A stretch of DNA of 64,000 nucleotides from Eimeria necatrix (taxonomy: Eukaryota; Apicomplexa; Conoidasida; Eucoccidiorida; Eimeriidae), in assembly GCF_000499385.1 (NCBI RefSeq), contig NW_013652080.1, forward strand, positions 16,496 through 80,495, in the 5' to 3' direction. The notes beneath the pieces are model-generated. The model was not told where the DNA came from. It ran no database searches and worked only from the letters and a program-made list of their open reading frames with translations. The stretch's first letter is position 1. Each line of letters starts with the position of its first letter. Shown here in pieces: positions 41,701 through 53,199 of the stretch. The translations under genes were made by a program, and so were the position numbers.

Positions 41701-43010
41701 CACAAGGACAAATGAGCCATTCACCACCCGTCAGCGCCAGAACGACAGTAAAAAAACATCTCAAACCCCCGCAAACACGAAAAAAGCAACAAGTGCAAAA
41801 CGTGCATGAGATGCATGTCCAAGAGCCCTCAAAATCAGCTGAAACGTCGTACAGGATCGGTATCAACTGCAAGTTTTAGCCCCAGACCCTACAAACACCG
41901 TCGAGGAAACATCGAACTGACACAACCACGGGTGTTCAGCTTGCACTGGCAGGCCGTTTTGCCTTTTACCTGAGACGAGCGCAAGCGAGATAAGTAGCAG
42001 GAATGGACTAGCTGACTAAGTGCATATGCAAATAAAGGGAACAAATATACTTCTTTTTATCACATACAATTTGACTGTACGTTTTTCATCGATGCCTTTG
42101 TGTACGCCGATGCAAATAACTAATATCTGCCTTTGTTTCCGATTCCTCCATTTGCCGCACGCAGACTAAAAGTGACAGCAGTAACACTAGACCTCATTCA
42201 TTGTTATCTGGTTATTTTTGTTCCATGACCCCTACTAATTTGTCCTATAGTGCACATGTTTCGCATCCCTTGCCTGGAAAAAAAGCACAACAATACGAGA
42301 GATGCATCAACAGCTAGGTTCGCAGTACGTGCTGCACTTCAAACTAATCGTGATTAAGTACTTGACGTTCTGCGAATTCCCCCAAGTTTATGTGTGCCCA
42401 CAGCGGCCATCTCTGCTCTATGCACTTACACTCCAAACCCGTACACCCAAGCCCAAAGCAACACCCAAAAAAAAATAAACGACTGCATGCACGCAGTGTC
42501 GCCGTTGCGCTGCCATGACTAACCAGACACAGGCTACAATTGCACTGCCACTGTTACAAGAATATATTAGGGTTTAGCGTTTTAGTGAAATACCATTATT
42601 TCTTAGTATACCGATCGTACAGGTTCACGGATTATTACTCTGCATCTGAATATACGTGAGAAATAAACACACCTATGTCAACACCAGTTTATTCATCTTC
42701 AGCTTCCGAGCCGCAAAGCCTGTGGCAGATCCTGTCCAAGCAATGTTGCTGCAGCAGCCGCATGAAGTGAATCACTTGTCGCAATAATGAAACGGCAATT
42801 AGAACAATATTTACCAGTGCTGAGGCACAGTTACTCTCGGAAACAAAAAAGACGGAATCCTGGCCAGTCAAGTGTGCTGACCATACCGGAATGTTGGCCA
42901 CAGCAAGCCTTTGCTTGACTAGTCTAAATACTGTTCTTATACTTGCCGTTCTACATCCTGCTGAATAAGGCACTAATTTGTCCTGCGAATTATCTAGTTG
43001 TCGTCACTTA
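38710..43010. other. Largely non-coding region (4.3 kb)
   Basis: AT-rich spacer upstream of the DHHC gene and downstream of the START gene. It contains paired TGCATGCA motifs (39307-39314, and twice within 39877-39902) and a possible multi-exon minus gene at 39377-41055 listed separately. A minus frame at 42973-42689 ends with an acidic tail (CGSEAEDE) and could be an extra 3' exon or small gene, but its splice phase does not match the START gene exon upstream. A composition shift to Ala codons at 41340-41520 has no open frame. Confidence 0.4.
39377..41055 (-). CDS. Possible multi-exon gene of unknown function
   Basis: Three minus frames have coding-like composition and could be one gene. 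41055-40797 has a membrane-like stretch (LPFAPIAVTIFIIVVSI) followed by polar text with DAALEEEKTQLSPESATS. About 40705-40472 includes KRGTRNSFFETQTDPPDKH. About 39640-39377 follows a plausible acceptor (CCACAG|AGTATGTGGAGG) and contains AQERKKLSSDDLSMNLVHSF. A donor at 40796 (GTAACC) and a weak acceptor near 40706 give matching phase. No family is recognised, the start is not fixed, and the whole model could be wrong. Confidence 0.25.
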
Positions 43011-45473
43011 CTAGTGCTTCATAATCTGAGCGGAGAATTTCTCAACAGTAGAAGGCAGCAGCTTCGCCGACATGGTCCTCGTGATGGCTGCCGGTATCCA
43101 ACCGCCTGGGTCTGATTCGTTGAATAGGGTGACTTCACTCCACACTGAGGCAAAAGAACAAGTAATATAGCAGTGCTCAGCGTTATTTGGTTAAGTGAGA
43201 AGACAAAAAATGTCTCCGACTTCTCTGCTTAGAATGGTAATGCTGTTCGTAGTCGCTGTACTCCTTAGTAAGTCAAAAGAAAATTCATTTGTTTACATGT
43301 AGGAAACGCAAGCAGAAACTCGAATACGGAATCAACTAACAACGCAGCATTAAACACTTGTCAATATATACTTTCCAAGCAGCAAACATAAAGCCAAGCA
43401 GAAGCAAGGACTCATGTCGGACAGGGGGCTTACAGCCAAAGGGCGTGCAGACAGGCTTAGCGAGATATGCGTTCACGCGAATGTCCATTCGCACTCGACC
43501 CGGCCTGTCCACAAAAGCACAAATACCGCAAATTTGGGAGTTTAAGGTATGTGGCAGCATCCAACAGGGCCAGCCTACAGTCAGAGGCATGCATGTACAC
43601 ATCCGTGTGGGATGAAAAGATATGAGAGCCCTTGAAAACCTCACATAGTGACTGTGGCTCATCAGTCTTGGCATAACTTTGATCGTGAAACCAACAGAAA
43701 CGCAGTCCACTCAGTGGGATTACGAAACGATGGGATGGAAACATGGTGGGATTACGAAACGATGGGATGGAAACATGGTAACAATACTGAGACAAGCAAA
43801 GGTGCTTAAAAGCGTGGGGACGTACGCCTCCGGCACATCAGGATGGTCTATAGAGCAGCTCATGGACGCATAAGCTGTTGCCTCTGCCTCTGCCTCTGTT
43901 CCTTGTCCGTTGCTGCTGGTGGTGCTGAGAGCTCCGTCAGCTTCTGGCAGCCCCTCTGTTGATCCTGCTACTTTCGGGTTGGTTCTGAATCTGCATTTGA
44001 CTCGAAGTGTACAGACGTCGCGAGGGTACACCGTAGCGACACGCCGGAAGGCCACATAACATATGTCATGGCCTGCGTCCAGCTGCTCCACCACATGCTG
44101 CTCCGTCACGTTTTTGTCCCACAGAGACCGCAGATCGGAGTTGCTCGCGAAACTTGCGTACAAACGAGGTGAAACGGGCAGGAGAAATGTTGCTAAGTGC
44201 ACACACACAAGCAAGCCAGAGAAGCAGCATTCTGAAGCTGATGCACAACCTGCAGCAGCTGCTGCCTCTCCCCCCCTGAGGCCTCTGCGCTGAGTCGGCT
44301 TTGGGCAGTTCACAAAGCCAAAATTCTCGTGCTAAGTCCACAGCAAAGGCACCGAATGCAGCAGCAGCAGCAGCAGCAACAGCAGCGCCCAGAGTGTCCA
44401 CGCACCTCTGCACGCCAAGTTTCCCACCCCAGATTCTCCCTTCCAAACTTGAATTCCGTCGTGGGAATGAACACAAGGCATGTTAAGCCCCTCGGAACCC
44501 AACATGGAGCGCACAGAGGCGTTGATAAGGACAGAAGAGAGCGACTGCACCTCCTGGCGTCGGTCCCAAGTGCTGCTGCTGCTGCTGTCTGTTGTTGCTG
44601 CTGCTGCTTGTCGCTGAAGTTTGTTGAAGCGCATGCGCTGCTGCTCAAGTTTCTCAAAAAGGCGGCTCATGTCGTCCGCCGCCATCTCCTCGAGCGACAC
44701 CAGCGGCCACATGCTCACCTGAGGCCCGATTGGAAGGGAAGCAGCAGCAGAAAGCGACGGCGAAGCAGCAGCAGAGGCTGCAGCAGAGGCGGAAACCGAG
44801 GGAGCTGCGGCTGCAGCTGCCGCATCTGCTGCAGCAAATCCTGAGGACGGGGCCTCGCCCTGCGCCTCCAAGTGGCTTCCGCCGAAGGGCTTCGGCCCCG
44901 CTGCTGCTGCTGGAGCAGCAGGAAGCACACAAGCAGCAGAGTCCGCGAGATCGCTGTTGGGTGAAGCTGTGGCTGTTGCTGCTTCCTGAGTGGCCGTCCT
45001 GGCCCCGTCTTCTGCTGCCTCCAGCCCCTCCAGCCCCCGCCTGGGGACCGCTTGGGGGCAGAGCATTTGCATGCAAGCGCATGCATCTGTGGGGCTGGCG
45101 TACTGGCTGGGTTTGTCTGCGTCTTCGGAGCCGGCTTTGTCCTCGACCTCGCCCGTGGCCCGCACCTCTTCCGCGGGGTGTACGTACACCCCAGCGCCCG
45201 CCTCCTCCAGCGCCCCGTGGCCCTGCCAGTGCTTGCCGCCACTATTCAAGTTCTGCGCAGAACTGGGCTCTTGGTGGTGCCTCCTGCGCCGCCGGAGCCG
45301 CAGCCGGTGGCGGCGGCTCGCCCGCGGAACTGCAACACTGACTTGGGCCTGCGCAGACTGCCGCCAGTCCACCACGCACCTGTCTTCTTTGATGTACATA
45401 CACCGCAGGCGGCGCGCGAGGAAGCGGATCCAGCGGGGCTGCCGCTGCGGCACCACCAGGGGCTGGTCGTCGT

Positions 45474-45508
<35 letters not shown>

Positions 45509-45585
45509 GGAAACGCAGCAGCATCTTCCCCGGTGGGGGGGCCCTGGCGAGGCCTCTGGCCGCCGGGGTTCTTCCGGCCCCTCAT
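43011..45585 (-). CDS. START-domain (StAR-related lipid transfer) protein
   Basis: Exons (minus): 45585-44406, 44192-43826, 43504-43434, 43144-43011; 1752 nt, 583 aa with in-phase TAG at 43013-43011. The C-terminal third is a START lipid-binding domain: HDGIQVWKGESG and LACRATFLLPVSPRLYASF, then LRSLWDKNV, YVAFRRVATVYPRDVC, SCSIDHPDVPEA joined to GRVRMDIRVNAYLAKP, TPFG joined to WSEVTLFNESDPGGWIPAAI, and a final helix STVEKFSAQIMKH. The order and the WDKN, RD and DPGGWIP landmarks fit the family. The N-terminal two thirds are low complexity: poly-Ala, Arg/His-rich and Ala/Glu-rich text with one ordered stretch QEVQSLSSVLINASVRSML just before START. The start is the first in-frame ATG of an open frame that reaches 45798 without another ATG, so an upstream exon is likely. 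Lipid ligand and location are unknown. Confidence 0.8.
43714..43777. repeat. Perfect 32-bp tandem duplication in a START-gene intron
   Basis: Two identical adjacent copies (43714-43745, 43746-43777) beginning GTGGGATTACGAAACG, inside the second intron (43825-43505) of the START gene. A slippage or duplication product; no splice site is copied. Confidence 0.9.
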
Positions 45586-45637
45586 GTAGGCGAGCGAAAG
45601 AAAACGGCTTTCGGCTGCTGCTCCTAGCTCGCGTGCA

Positions 45638-45669
<32 letters not shown>

Positions 45670-47676
45670 TGGCAGCAGACTGCCAGCGAGGGGGAAGCCC
45701 GGGCTGCTGCGCGGTTTGCTGTCGAGAGAATAGACCCGCCACCTCGACCTACATGTTCTGCTTGCAGCAAGCCAAAGAAGTCGCGGCAAAAAAGGCAATT
45801 AGCTGCACCCAGGCCACTCATAGGAGCCGCAGGGGGTTCAGCAGCAGCGGCTGCTGCAGCCGCAAGTTGCGCGCTGCTGCTGCTTGGCGGCGAGCTATTT
45901 GCTGCAGCGCGTGCCTCTTAGTGGCAGCAGATTAGAGGAAGGAGGCCGGCAAAGCGGCAAGAGTCAGTGCGTGCTTCACAGGAGAAGAGCCAACTACGGA
46001 GCCCAGCAGCGAAGTGGGGCCAAGGCCTCCCGTGCTGCGCTGCTGTGCTGCTGCGCTGCTGCGCTGCTGCGCTGCTGTGCAGCAGCAACTAGCGCGTCAC
46101 TGCGTATGTGTGCAGACTCACTGCAGGCGGGGTGAAGCCCCTGCGGGTCTGCGGCGCGCTGCCCGGCCGCGGGGAAGCAAAGATAACTCGAAGCCAGTCG
46201 AAGTGGCTGGCCGGCAGATGCAGCAGGCACTAGAAGTGGGGAAGCTGCGCTGCTTGGCACTGCCTTGCTGCTGCTCGCTGGGAGAGCGAAGGCGGGGGAA
46301 GAAGCGGGCCGTCTCCTGGCGCAGTGCGGGTCCTCTACGGGAAGGCAGGCGAGCCAGGCACTACTATCTGGAACCTCTGTAGTGAGCGCAAGACAGATTT
46401 GAAGGAGATGCAGGCGGCAGGCAGGGGGCGGAAAGCAAGCGAAGTGAATCGCGGCTGTCAGGGCGAACAGGCACGGCCTGGAGACCAAGGGGAGGTACCC
46501 AGAGCCCGTGAAACACGGGGACGGTGGTGCAGTGAAGTGGAAAAATAAACTGAGGCAGCTCACTTACAAGAAGAAGGAAAGATGTTAAACTACATTTCAA
46601 AGATAAGAGCAAGCTTTAAATTACGCGTGCCGGTCGGCAGCACACCTGCCGCTGCCCTGGGGCTGTGTGGCGCATGTATGCGTCCGTACGTGAAGCGATT
46701 CTCGCCTATCAAATCAAGAAAAAAGTGTATACAAAAAGATAATAATTAATGATGGCCCTAAGCAACGAAGTATTTGAGTCAGGCCCTGCGTTAAGCTAAC
46801 GAGCACAGGAGCGAGGCACACAGGAAGGGATGAACACAAGCGCATGCGCGGGTCGACATCGCCGCTTGGAACTGGTCAATAATGAGAAAAAAGTTCCGTT
46901 TGTGAATCTCATAATTAATAATTCAAATTATAAAGACTAAAATGAACGAAGTTTGCTGGGATTTGCCCCGGTGCTGAAGTGTACGGGCACCACTGTCTGC
47001 AGGGCGTCAATCTGCTGCCACCTGCTCTTGATGCAGCCCCACCTGGAATGCATTCAAGGATCTGCTTGAATCATCTTTTAAGAATCTGCTCTTCTTCTTT
47101 CTGTTTGCTTCTAAGGCTTCCTCTCTGTTTCCTTTTTAGCGTCAGGAACGCACTCTGTGGGGTGGAGCCTCTGCTCCTACCTAGTCCAAGCGAGGCAGCA
47201 GGCACGGCAGAGGAGGCCTTCGCCCCGTTTCTTTCTTTAGAGTCTCTAATACTCTCTTTTTGATTCCGAAGCATCATCTCCGATTTACGTGCAATACAAG
47301 GAGCTGCATCATTGACAGCGTCTCTCTGTGTCACGATCCTGGCGTTGCACCGCCGTCAGGTTTATTCTGTCCACTGTCTTCGAGCCTGCCTTCCTGCCAA
47401 ACCGAAGCAAAGACCTCGACAGTTGCGTGCCTCTTAGCGACGAGAAACACTTGAAGTGGAGCTTCACCGCAGCCTCACTGAGGGAATCTGGGAGATCTTT
47501 GTTGCGAGGGTTCAGCGTTGACTGCACTGCAGGGTCTGCACTGGCTCGGTGCTTTGATGACTGGTGAAGTATGCCGAGGCTGCATGCACGCCACTCATAG
47601 GCGCTGTTGCACAGGGGAGCGGCGGGGCCACTTCCGGCAGAGTCGCCATTGACGGCAGCAGCAGCAGCAGCAGAAG
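45586..47676. other. Divergent intergenic region, GC-rich on the left
   Basis: Lies between the START gene (-) and the secreted-protein gene (+), so it should contain both promoters. CTG/GCTGCG runs occur at 45639-45665 and 46030-46085. The START frame stays open to 45798 and an ATG frame at 45821-45624 (-) reaches a GTAGGT donor-like site, so an alternative first exon is possible. Minus frames at 47334-47071 (Lys/Arg/Glu-rich) and 47707-47309 look mildly coding but overlap the + gene and have no recognisable motif. Confidence 0.4.
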
Positions 47677-48599
47677 ATGGGCAACGCACAGAAGGCGCAG
47701 CATGCACTTGGGGTCTTTTGCTTGCTGCTGTCAGCTGCCCAGTTCGCTCTCACGGAGGCACAGGGGGCAGCCACTGCGGCCCACGCGCAGTCTCGCGAGA
47801 ACCAGTGGACCACTGCTGCTGCAGGGTGGCCCGATGGCTCCAGGCCGGGGTTCGACTCCCCTGCTGCTGCTGCTGCTGCTGGCCACCAGGGAAGCGACGC
47901 AGCCACTTCTGCTCAAAGCGGCAGCTACAAGAATTCTTTCGGGGGCAGTCTGCCCCTGCCTGGGCATTCAGCGCCGCACCTGGCAGCAAACAGAAGGCCC
48001 CCAAGGGGAGAATCAAACGGGGCCGATGCTGTGTGCTCCACAGGCAAGCGAACTGCAGCAGCAGCAGCAGCAGCAGCAGCAGTTGTGCGTAGTTCTTTTG
48101 AACTTGAATTTGCGCCTTGTGCCTCCCACATAGGCGATTCAAAAGCCGCTCTTTCTCTCCAGCAGCAGCTGCATGCACGAAGCCCTCGCTGCGAGCTGTT
48201 GCTGGGTTTTATTTTAGAGTAAAGGAGCAGCAAAAGAGAGAATTGGCGGAGTCTGTGGGTGCTGCGTGGGGCTTGCTGCTGCAGGGCTGCGGCTGGCGTT
48301 TGACTGCGCGCTGCGGCGCGTAGTGGCCTTCGGCGTGCGGGACCATTTGGTGGACAAGTACAAATTGCCCATGGTGCCTCTGGACGTTTGCCAGAGCGAA
48401 GTGCTGCTGGACGTGGAGCAGTGCATTCCCGTGGACTTCATGGACAAGTTTCCCTCCGACACTCTGATAGAGGTGAGGCAGCAGCAGCAGCAGCAGCAGT
48501 AGTAGCAGCAGCAGCAGTGGCCGCAGCGCGAGCAGCAGTAGTAGCAGCAGAAGCAGCAGCAGCAGCAGCAGCAGCAGCGGGGGGAGTAGCAGCAGTAGC

Positions 48600-48630
<31 letters not shown>

Positions 48631-50630
48631 ACAGCAGCAGCGGGGGCCTTGCTGCTGCGGGCACAGCGGGAAAGCCCAGAGGCGGGGCTGGGGGAGTGGC
48701 GGGCTGCGCAGGTCGTGAGGCAGAAACAGCTGCTGGTGGGCACCATGGACTTCAGCGTGTTTCCGCAGCTGGCCGCAGACCAGGGCTACACCGCGGGCTT
48801 CTACCCCGAACTGGTGCAGGCGGTGGCGCAGGAGCTGACTGTGATAGTGCTGCAGAACCCGGGGCTGCGGCGGGAGCTGGTGGGGGAGCGCGAGCTGGAC
48901 ATCAGCATTCTGAACCAGTCCTTCAGCAAGCGCGTGCAGGACATAAAGGCTGCAGTGGCGCAAGAGCTGCTGATTGGCACTGCATGCAGCGAAGAGGCGA
49001 ACAGCCCCGCGGGCCACGGGCTGCAGCAGGTGGCCGCGGCCGGCAGGGGGCCCATAGGCCACGGCGAGGCTCTGGGGGGGGAGGGAAACTTGCCGTGGCA
49101 AGACACGCTGGTCTGCGGGGATGTCAGTGGCTCTGCTTCGACGTGTCAGTTGCACGGCTGCCTCTCCCCGTGGGGAGAAGTCCCCAAGGAGTTCCAGATC
49201 GCAGTCACCCACGTCAAGTTCAGCACCCCCATGAACTTGGTGGCGGCGGTCCACCGCGGCGAAGTCCACATGACGGATGTAGGCACCATCGCCTCCGCCT
49301 ACCTTCCAGAGAAATACAACTTCCTGCCGCTCAGAGAAGTGCTGGAGCCCTCCTGCACCGTCGGCGCCTGGAAGAGCTTCTTCTTGCTGCGGGACCCAGC
49401 CAGTCGCCGCCGCCGCGGCCGGCGCCAGGCTTCCGCCGACCCTGAACAGCAAAACTTCGCCAGGAGTGCAGCGGGAACTTCTGACAAGGGAGGAGTAAAC
49501 GTTTTGGGCTCGACGCTCGGCTGGTCGGGAGGGGTCAGCGGCGGCAGAGGGAGCGTGGGGAGAAACACCAGCCCTGGAAAGAGCCACCCTGGGGGCGGCG
49601 GAAGCAAGGATATTTCGAAGGATAGGCGACACCAACGGCCGGCCGGCGTGTCAGAGTCCACAAACCTAATGAACCGAATGGAAAGCTGGGAGGAACGCAT
49701 GCGACGGACGCGCAGCCTTTTCTTCAAGCTGTATGGAGTGCAGACAGAAGCGGCCGCTACGGGCAACAGCCAGCACGCCTCAGCCTCCGTCAGTCCAGCT
49801 GGCGCTAACTCGATTGGCCCCAGCCGCAGCGCAGACACTGAAACTGCGTTTGAAGAGAAAACTCTTGTCAAACTTCAAGCTGTTGACCACTTTCTGTATT
49901 CGTACTTGTTCCCTCAAGAGTTCAGGATATCCAGTGTGAGAAAGTGAGTTGATATATGTTTGTCGCTTCCTACGAAGTCAACTATATTCGGAATATTTAT
50001 CATTACTAAACTCGCTGCCACAAAGTTCCTCACTGTGGCCAGCAGGATTCATCACGAAATAGCCCTCCAGCTCGTTCAGTTCATTCACCACAATTGTTTG
50101 CACAATCCTTCTATTCCGTATCTTCTTGCCTGCGCATTTTGTCTTCGCTATGCAGACTAACTGACTTGTCATCCGTCTTGAGTGATGGGGAGCCAGTGGG
50201 AGCATTTGGGTATGGCCTAGCAGGGCGAGGAGGCCGGCGTCGGATATCGTTGAGCTCGATGTGGCGTTGTCACCCACAGCAGCGGCGACTTCCAGGCGTG
50301 CTGGCCTCACGATTTCGGAGGGAGCCTCTGGGCTCTCTGGTGACTACCAACTCACGGCAAAGACGATCATGCGACTACCACCCAGTTGCGAGACATGGGC
50401 TGCGCCAGGACGACGGAGTTGTGGAGTTTCCAGGACCCCTTGTGCCTTTAGCTGCCTTCTTTGCTAAAAGCAGAGACCCTACTTGCCGAGGATTGCATAA
50501 GCGAACTGCGGATACTACGGCGGAGAAGCATGCGGTGCTCAATTCCGCGGCCTTCTCCCCGTCGCCTGTGCAATGTTTCCAGGCCTTTACAATCAGTTGT
50601 TTGATCTGTATTTTATTTGCTATACTTTGA
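47677..50630 (+). CDS. Secreted or anchored protein with possible solute-binding-protein family 3-like domain
   Basis: The ATG at 47677 opens a clear signal peptide (core LGVFCLLLSAAQFAL) followed by poly-Ala text. The end of exon 1 is unresolved (before 48220). Later exons fit well: 48218-48472, 48712-49943, 50156-50630, together 653 codons. Exon 2 has a second hydrophobic stretch (CCVGLAAAGLRLAF) and HLVDKYKLPMVPLDVC. Exon 3 reads QLLVGTMDFSVFPQLAADQG then TAGFYPELVQAVAQEL, LVGERELDISILNQSFSKR, and later FSTPMNLVAAVHRGEVHMTD. The spacing of VGT, a GFxxELxxAxAxEL helix, a 'GE-DI--' step and a later 'A---GEV---D' step recalls type-3 periplasmic solute-binding proteins and the related ligand core of ionotropic receptors; this is a weak, memory-based resemblance. 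Exon 3 then becomes Arg/Gly-rich. The C-terminus ends in a hydrophobic stretch (FTISCLICILFAIL) right at the stop, as in GPI or tail anchors. Function is not established. Confidence 0.6.
48478..48650 (+). repeat. Intronic CAG/CAGTAG tract
   Basis: (CAG)n with scattered TAG triplets and a few GCG/GGG interruptions, filling the 239-nt intron 48473-48711 of the secreted-protein gene. Because TAG triplets break the Gln/stop frame while the Ala and Ser frames stay open, frame alone does not show the tract is spliced out. The AGAG|GTGAGG donor and TGCGCAG|GTCGTG acceptor, with matching phase 0, do. Confidence 0.8.
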
Positions 50631-51333
50631 CGTGTTTCGTACGTGCTGTATTGCCTTCGAGAAGACGCACAGCCCTCAGGACGCCGCTGTGTTCGTGAGG
50701 TGCCTGTTGCTCGGACGTTGACGAAGGAGATGAAACCAAGAAAATGAGAATGAGGCATCCGGAAGACCGGATAAGTCGCAGTTCTTTGACTCAATTCATC
50801 TGCGCAAGCGTTAGTGAGCGCGTGACAGATGATGATGGTGCAAATCATGGTGGCACGGCAAGCAGGCCTTTTCCTGCCTTCCGCCCATTCCGCCTGCGTC
50901 GGACCTTTGAAACTATTGGCAAGGCCCACAGGCCGCACAGTTACGCTTGTCTTCAAATAGCAAAGTGAACCTGTAGTGGAGCTGTTGCTCACCCGTTCTA
51001 TCCAGCTCAGCATGCAGCGACGTCCACAGAATGCGAAGTTCCTCAGTAGCCATGAACTGCCGGTTGTAATATTGTCTCTAGGTTCTAGCAGTGCCAGAAT
51101 AAACTATGCCAAATAACTAAAACAAGTTTGGTCGAGCTAATCTTTCCGGCAGCCCACGGCGGAACGATGAGGCGGTACCTTGGCCCTCCTACCGTCCAGT
51201 GGCGGAAAAGGGCTATAAAAATCACGCCGAATATGTTGATGCATAAAAGCTACATTGTATAAATGATTGTGGCGGCTCTTAAGGAGGGATGCCCTGAAGT
51301 CGCCAGGCTGCCGACAGCCTGCTGCCCTCCATA
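50631..51333. other. Intergenic region between convergent genes
   Basis: About 700 bp between the stop of the secreted-protein gene (+) and the stop of DPH5 (-). The minus frame at 51013-50375 is mostly the complement of the + strand last exon. No gene is supported; it presumably holds both 3' UTRs. Confidence 0.5.
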
Positions 51334-53199
51334 CTATTCAGTATGCACCGAATTACGGGCCGAGTACAAGGATACGAACTTTTGTTCAATTTCATGAAGC
51401 TCAGGTGCGCACAATACCTGAGAAGAACCCACACGCGGCATGAGTAATCAACTGATACACAGTGGAAGACGCCCGGCCTGTGAACCCACTCTTCCCCTCG
51501 CTACAGAGCCACACTGACAGCTCACCAGACTGTGCAGTGGGCCGCCAAGATCGGCATTCAATAGCTCTTGAAGAGATCCTGCAATCGCAACACGTGCACG
51601 TTACGCACTTTCAGCAAACCTTGGCCGGAGTTCCGCATGAAACACGAATGCATGAACACAGAAGGGGCTGTTGTTCCGTTTATTCTCTACTGATGACGGT
51701 ATCCTGGAGATCTGAATGCCAAGAAGATGAATTCCGACCGGAAACTATTGCTTGATCATCCGCTCCGACACGCGCCAAGCCAAAAGCGAGGATGCTGGCA
51801 ACACCTTCTGCAAAGAGAGACGTCAGAAGTACCACAGGTGTCTTTCGCATGACAGTCTGAAAGCCACGACTCCAAAATAGCTTTAGAAGCCCTTTATGCT
51901 ACTCAGAAGAAAGAAAACATGAAGAACAACAAAACGAGCAGCAAATTACAGGCGGCTTACCATCGCCTCGCATTTCTGCCGCCTCGAAAAGCTGCTTGAT
52001 AGCTGTGTTGACAGTCATGAATCTGATGATGAGACATAATGGAAATACATAACAAGCACAGATGTGAAATTCCTAATAGCAGATGATGGAATTCCCAAAA
52101 GTCATAAACTTGCTACGGTGCGGCCTCTACGAGGTTGATGGCACCGCTGCTACGATGAAACAGTGGAGAACTCACCTGGGAGGCTCAAATATGTTGTTCC
52201 CTTTCATTAAGTTTTCAACCGTTTGCTCCTTAACTTTGATATCTGCAGAGAAAACAACGGTGGAACTTGGGCGGCCAGTTGCTAAACAAAAGGGATGAAA
52301 CCGTGCAAAGTACTGACTTGCGACAGTAGTTCAACTCTTACCCAAAAGGCACAATGTATGCATGTTGTTCTCTCTATTCTTTTGAATTTTTTCATAGAAG
52401 CTAACAGGCTTCCACCCGCCGTCAAAGAAGGGAATAGAGACGGTTTCGCCGAACCGATACAACTGTGACACACATTCAACTGATGAAAATCATATGAAAC
52501 TCGGAGCGACACGAACATATAGTTCAGACGCCATCTAATCCTTTATTCACTGCAAATTACCTGAAGGCCGCAGGCTGCAACAGCGCTCATGATGGACGCA
52601 TTATGTATAACCTTGACCGTCACCCCATTATCTCTTGCACGCAGATACAGGTCCGAGTGTGTGGTTGCACTGAAAACATCAGATTCAGCTTGTGTCCGTC
52701 AGTTGCAAATCTATATTACGTGTTTCTAACAAAAATTAGCAGGGAGCTCAGAGTGTTGTACGTTTCAACAAACTAACCAGAAAGGATCCCCAACGACGAG
52801 GCAGGCAACACGCTTTGTCTTTGCTGCCTCTAGCATCGCCTCTGCGCTCCCTTCCACAAAATCTCTGTCAGCTAATATGATTGGTTTCTCAAAAAAGCGC
52901 TCCTGCGCAAGGAAAGCATGGTAGCCAGATATCTCACAACGCAGACGGTGTAGGATGACGCCCCCACTACGGAGACGAGTTAGTTGGGGACGAGTTGAGC
53001 TGCGGATGAACGAAGAGTTGAATCTGACCCTGAATGCATACTGTGCTGAGCTTACGAGCCTGTTGGTGTCCACGTTGAGGGTGGCAGTGTAATTCTCGAG
53101 GTAGAGAATATCCGCGGCGCGAATCGCCTCAAGGCCTCGAATGGATACGTCGCGCTCATCGTTCAGGCCGAGACCCACAAGAGTAAGCACCATACTCAT
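51334..53199 (-). CDS. DPH5: Diphthine methyl ester synthase (diphthamide biosynthesis protein 5)
   Basis: SAM-dependent methyltransferase that methylates the modified His of elongation factor 2 on the way to diphthamide; cytosolic. Nine exons (minus): 53199-53056, 52902-52778, 52669-52561, 52462-52342, 52242-52176, 52022-51961, 51807-51739, 51578-51526, 51417-51334; 834 nt, 277 aa, close to the usual length of about 280. Motifs: [20 protein letters not shown] at the N-terminus, [39 protein letters not shown] (across introns 2-3), [28 protein letters not shown] with [53 protein letters not shown] and LGGPLHSL. Every expected segment is present in order with no disruption. All introns are short (about 80-170 nt). 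Confidence 0.96.

Noticed and set aside
42689..42973. Minus frame considered as a last exon of the START gene
   Set aside because: No acceptor gives the needed phase without creating a stop, and the START model already ends in phase at TAG 43013-43011.
47512..47703. Minus-strand ATG frame with signal-peptide-like poly-Leu
   Set aside because: The hydrophobic run is the CTG reading of a CAG repeat and the frame overlaps the start of the + strand gene. No supporting context.
47821..47866. A functional tRNA gene
   Set aside because: A- and B-box matches exist but only about 11 nt separate them, and no cloverleaf with an anticodon arm can form.
48214..49635. Long minus-strand open frame (473 codons) opposite the secreted-protein gene
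   Set aside because: It crosses the intronic CAG tract as poly-Leu/Cys and has no domain. The + strand has proper splice sites and domain-like text.
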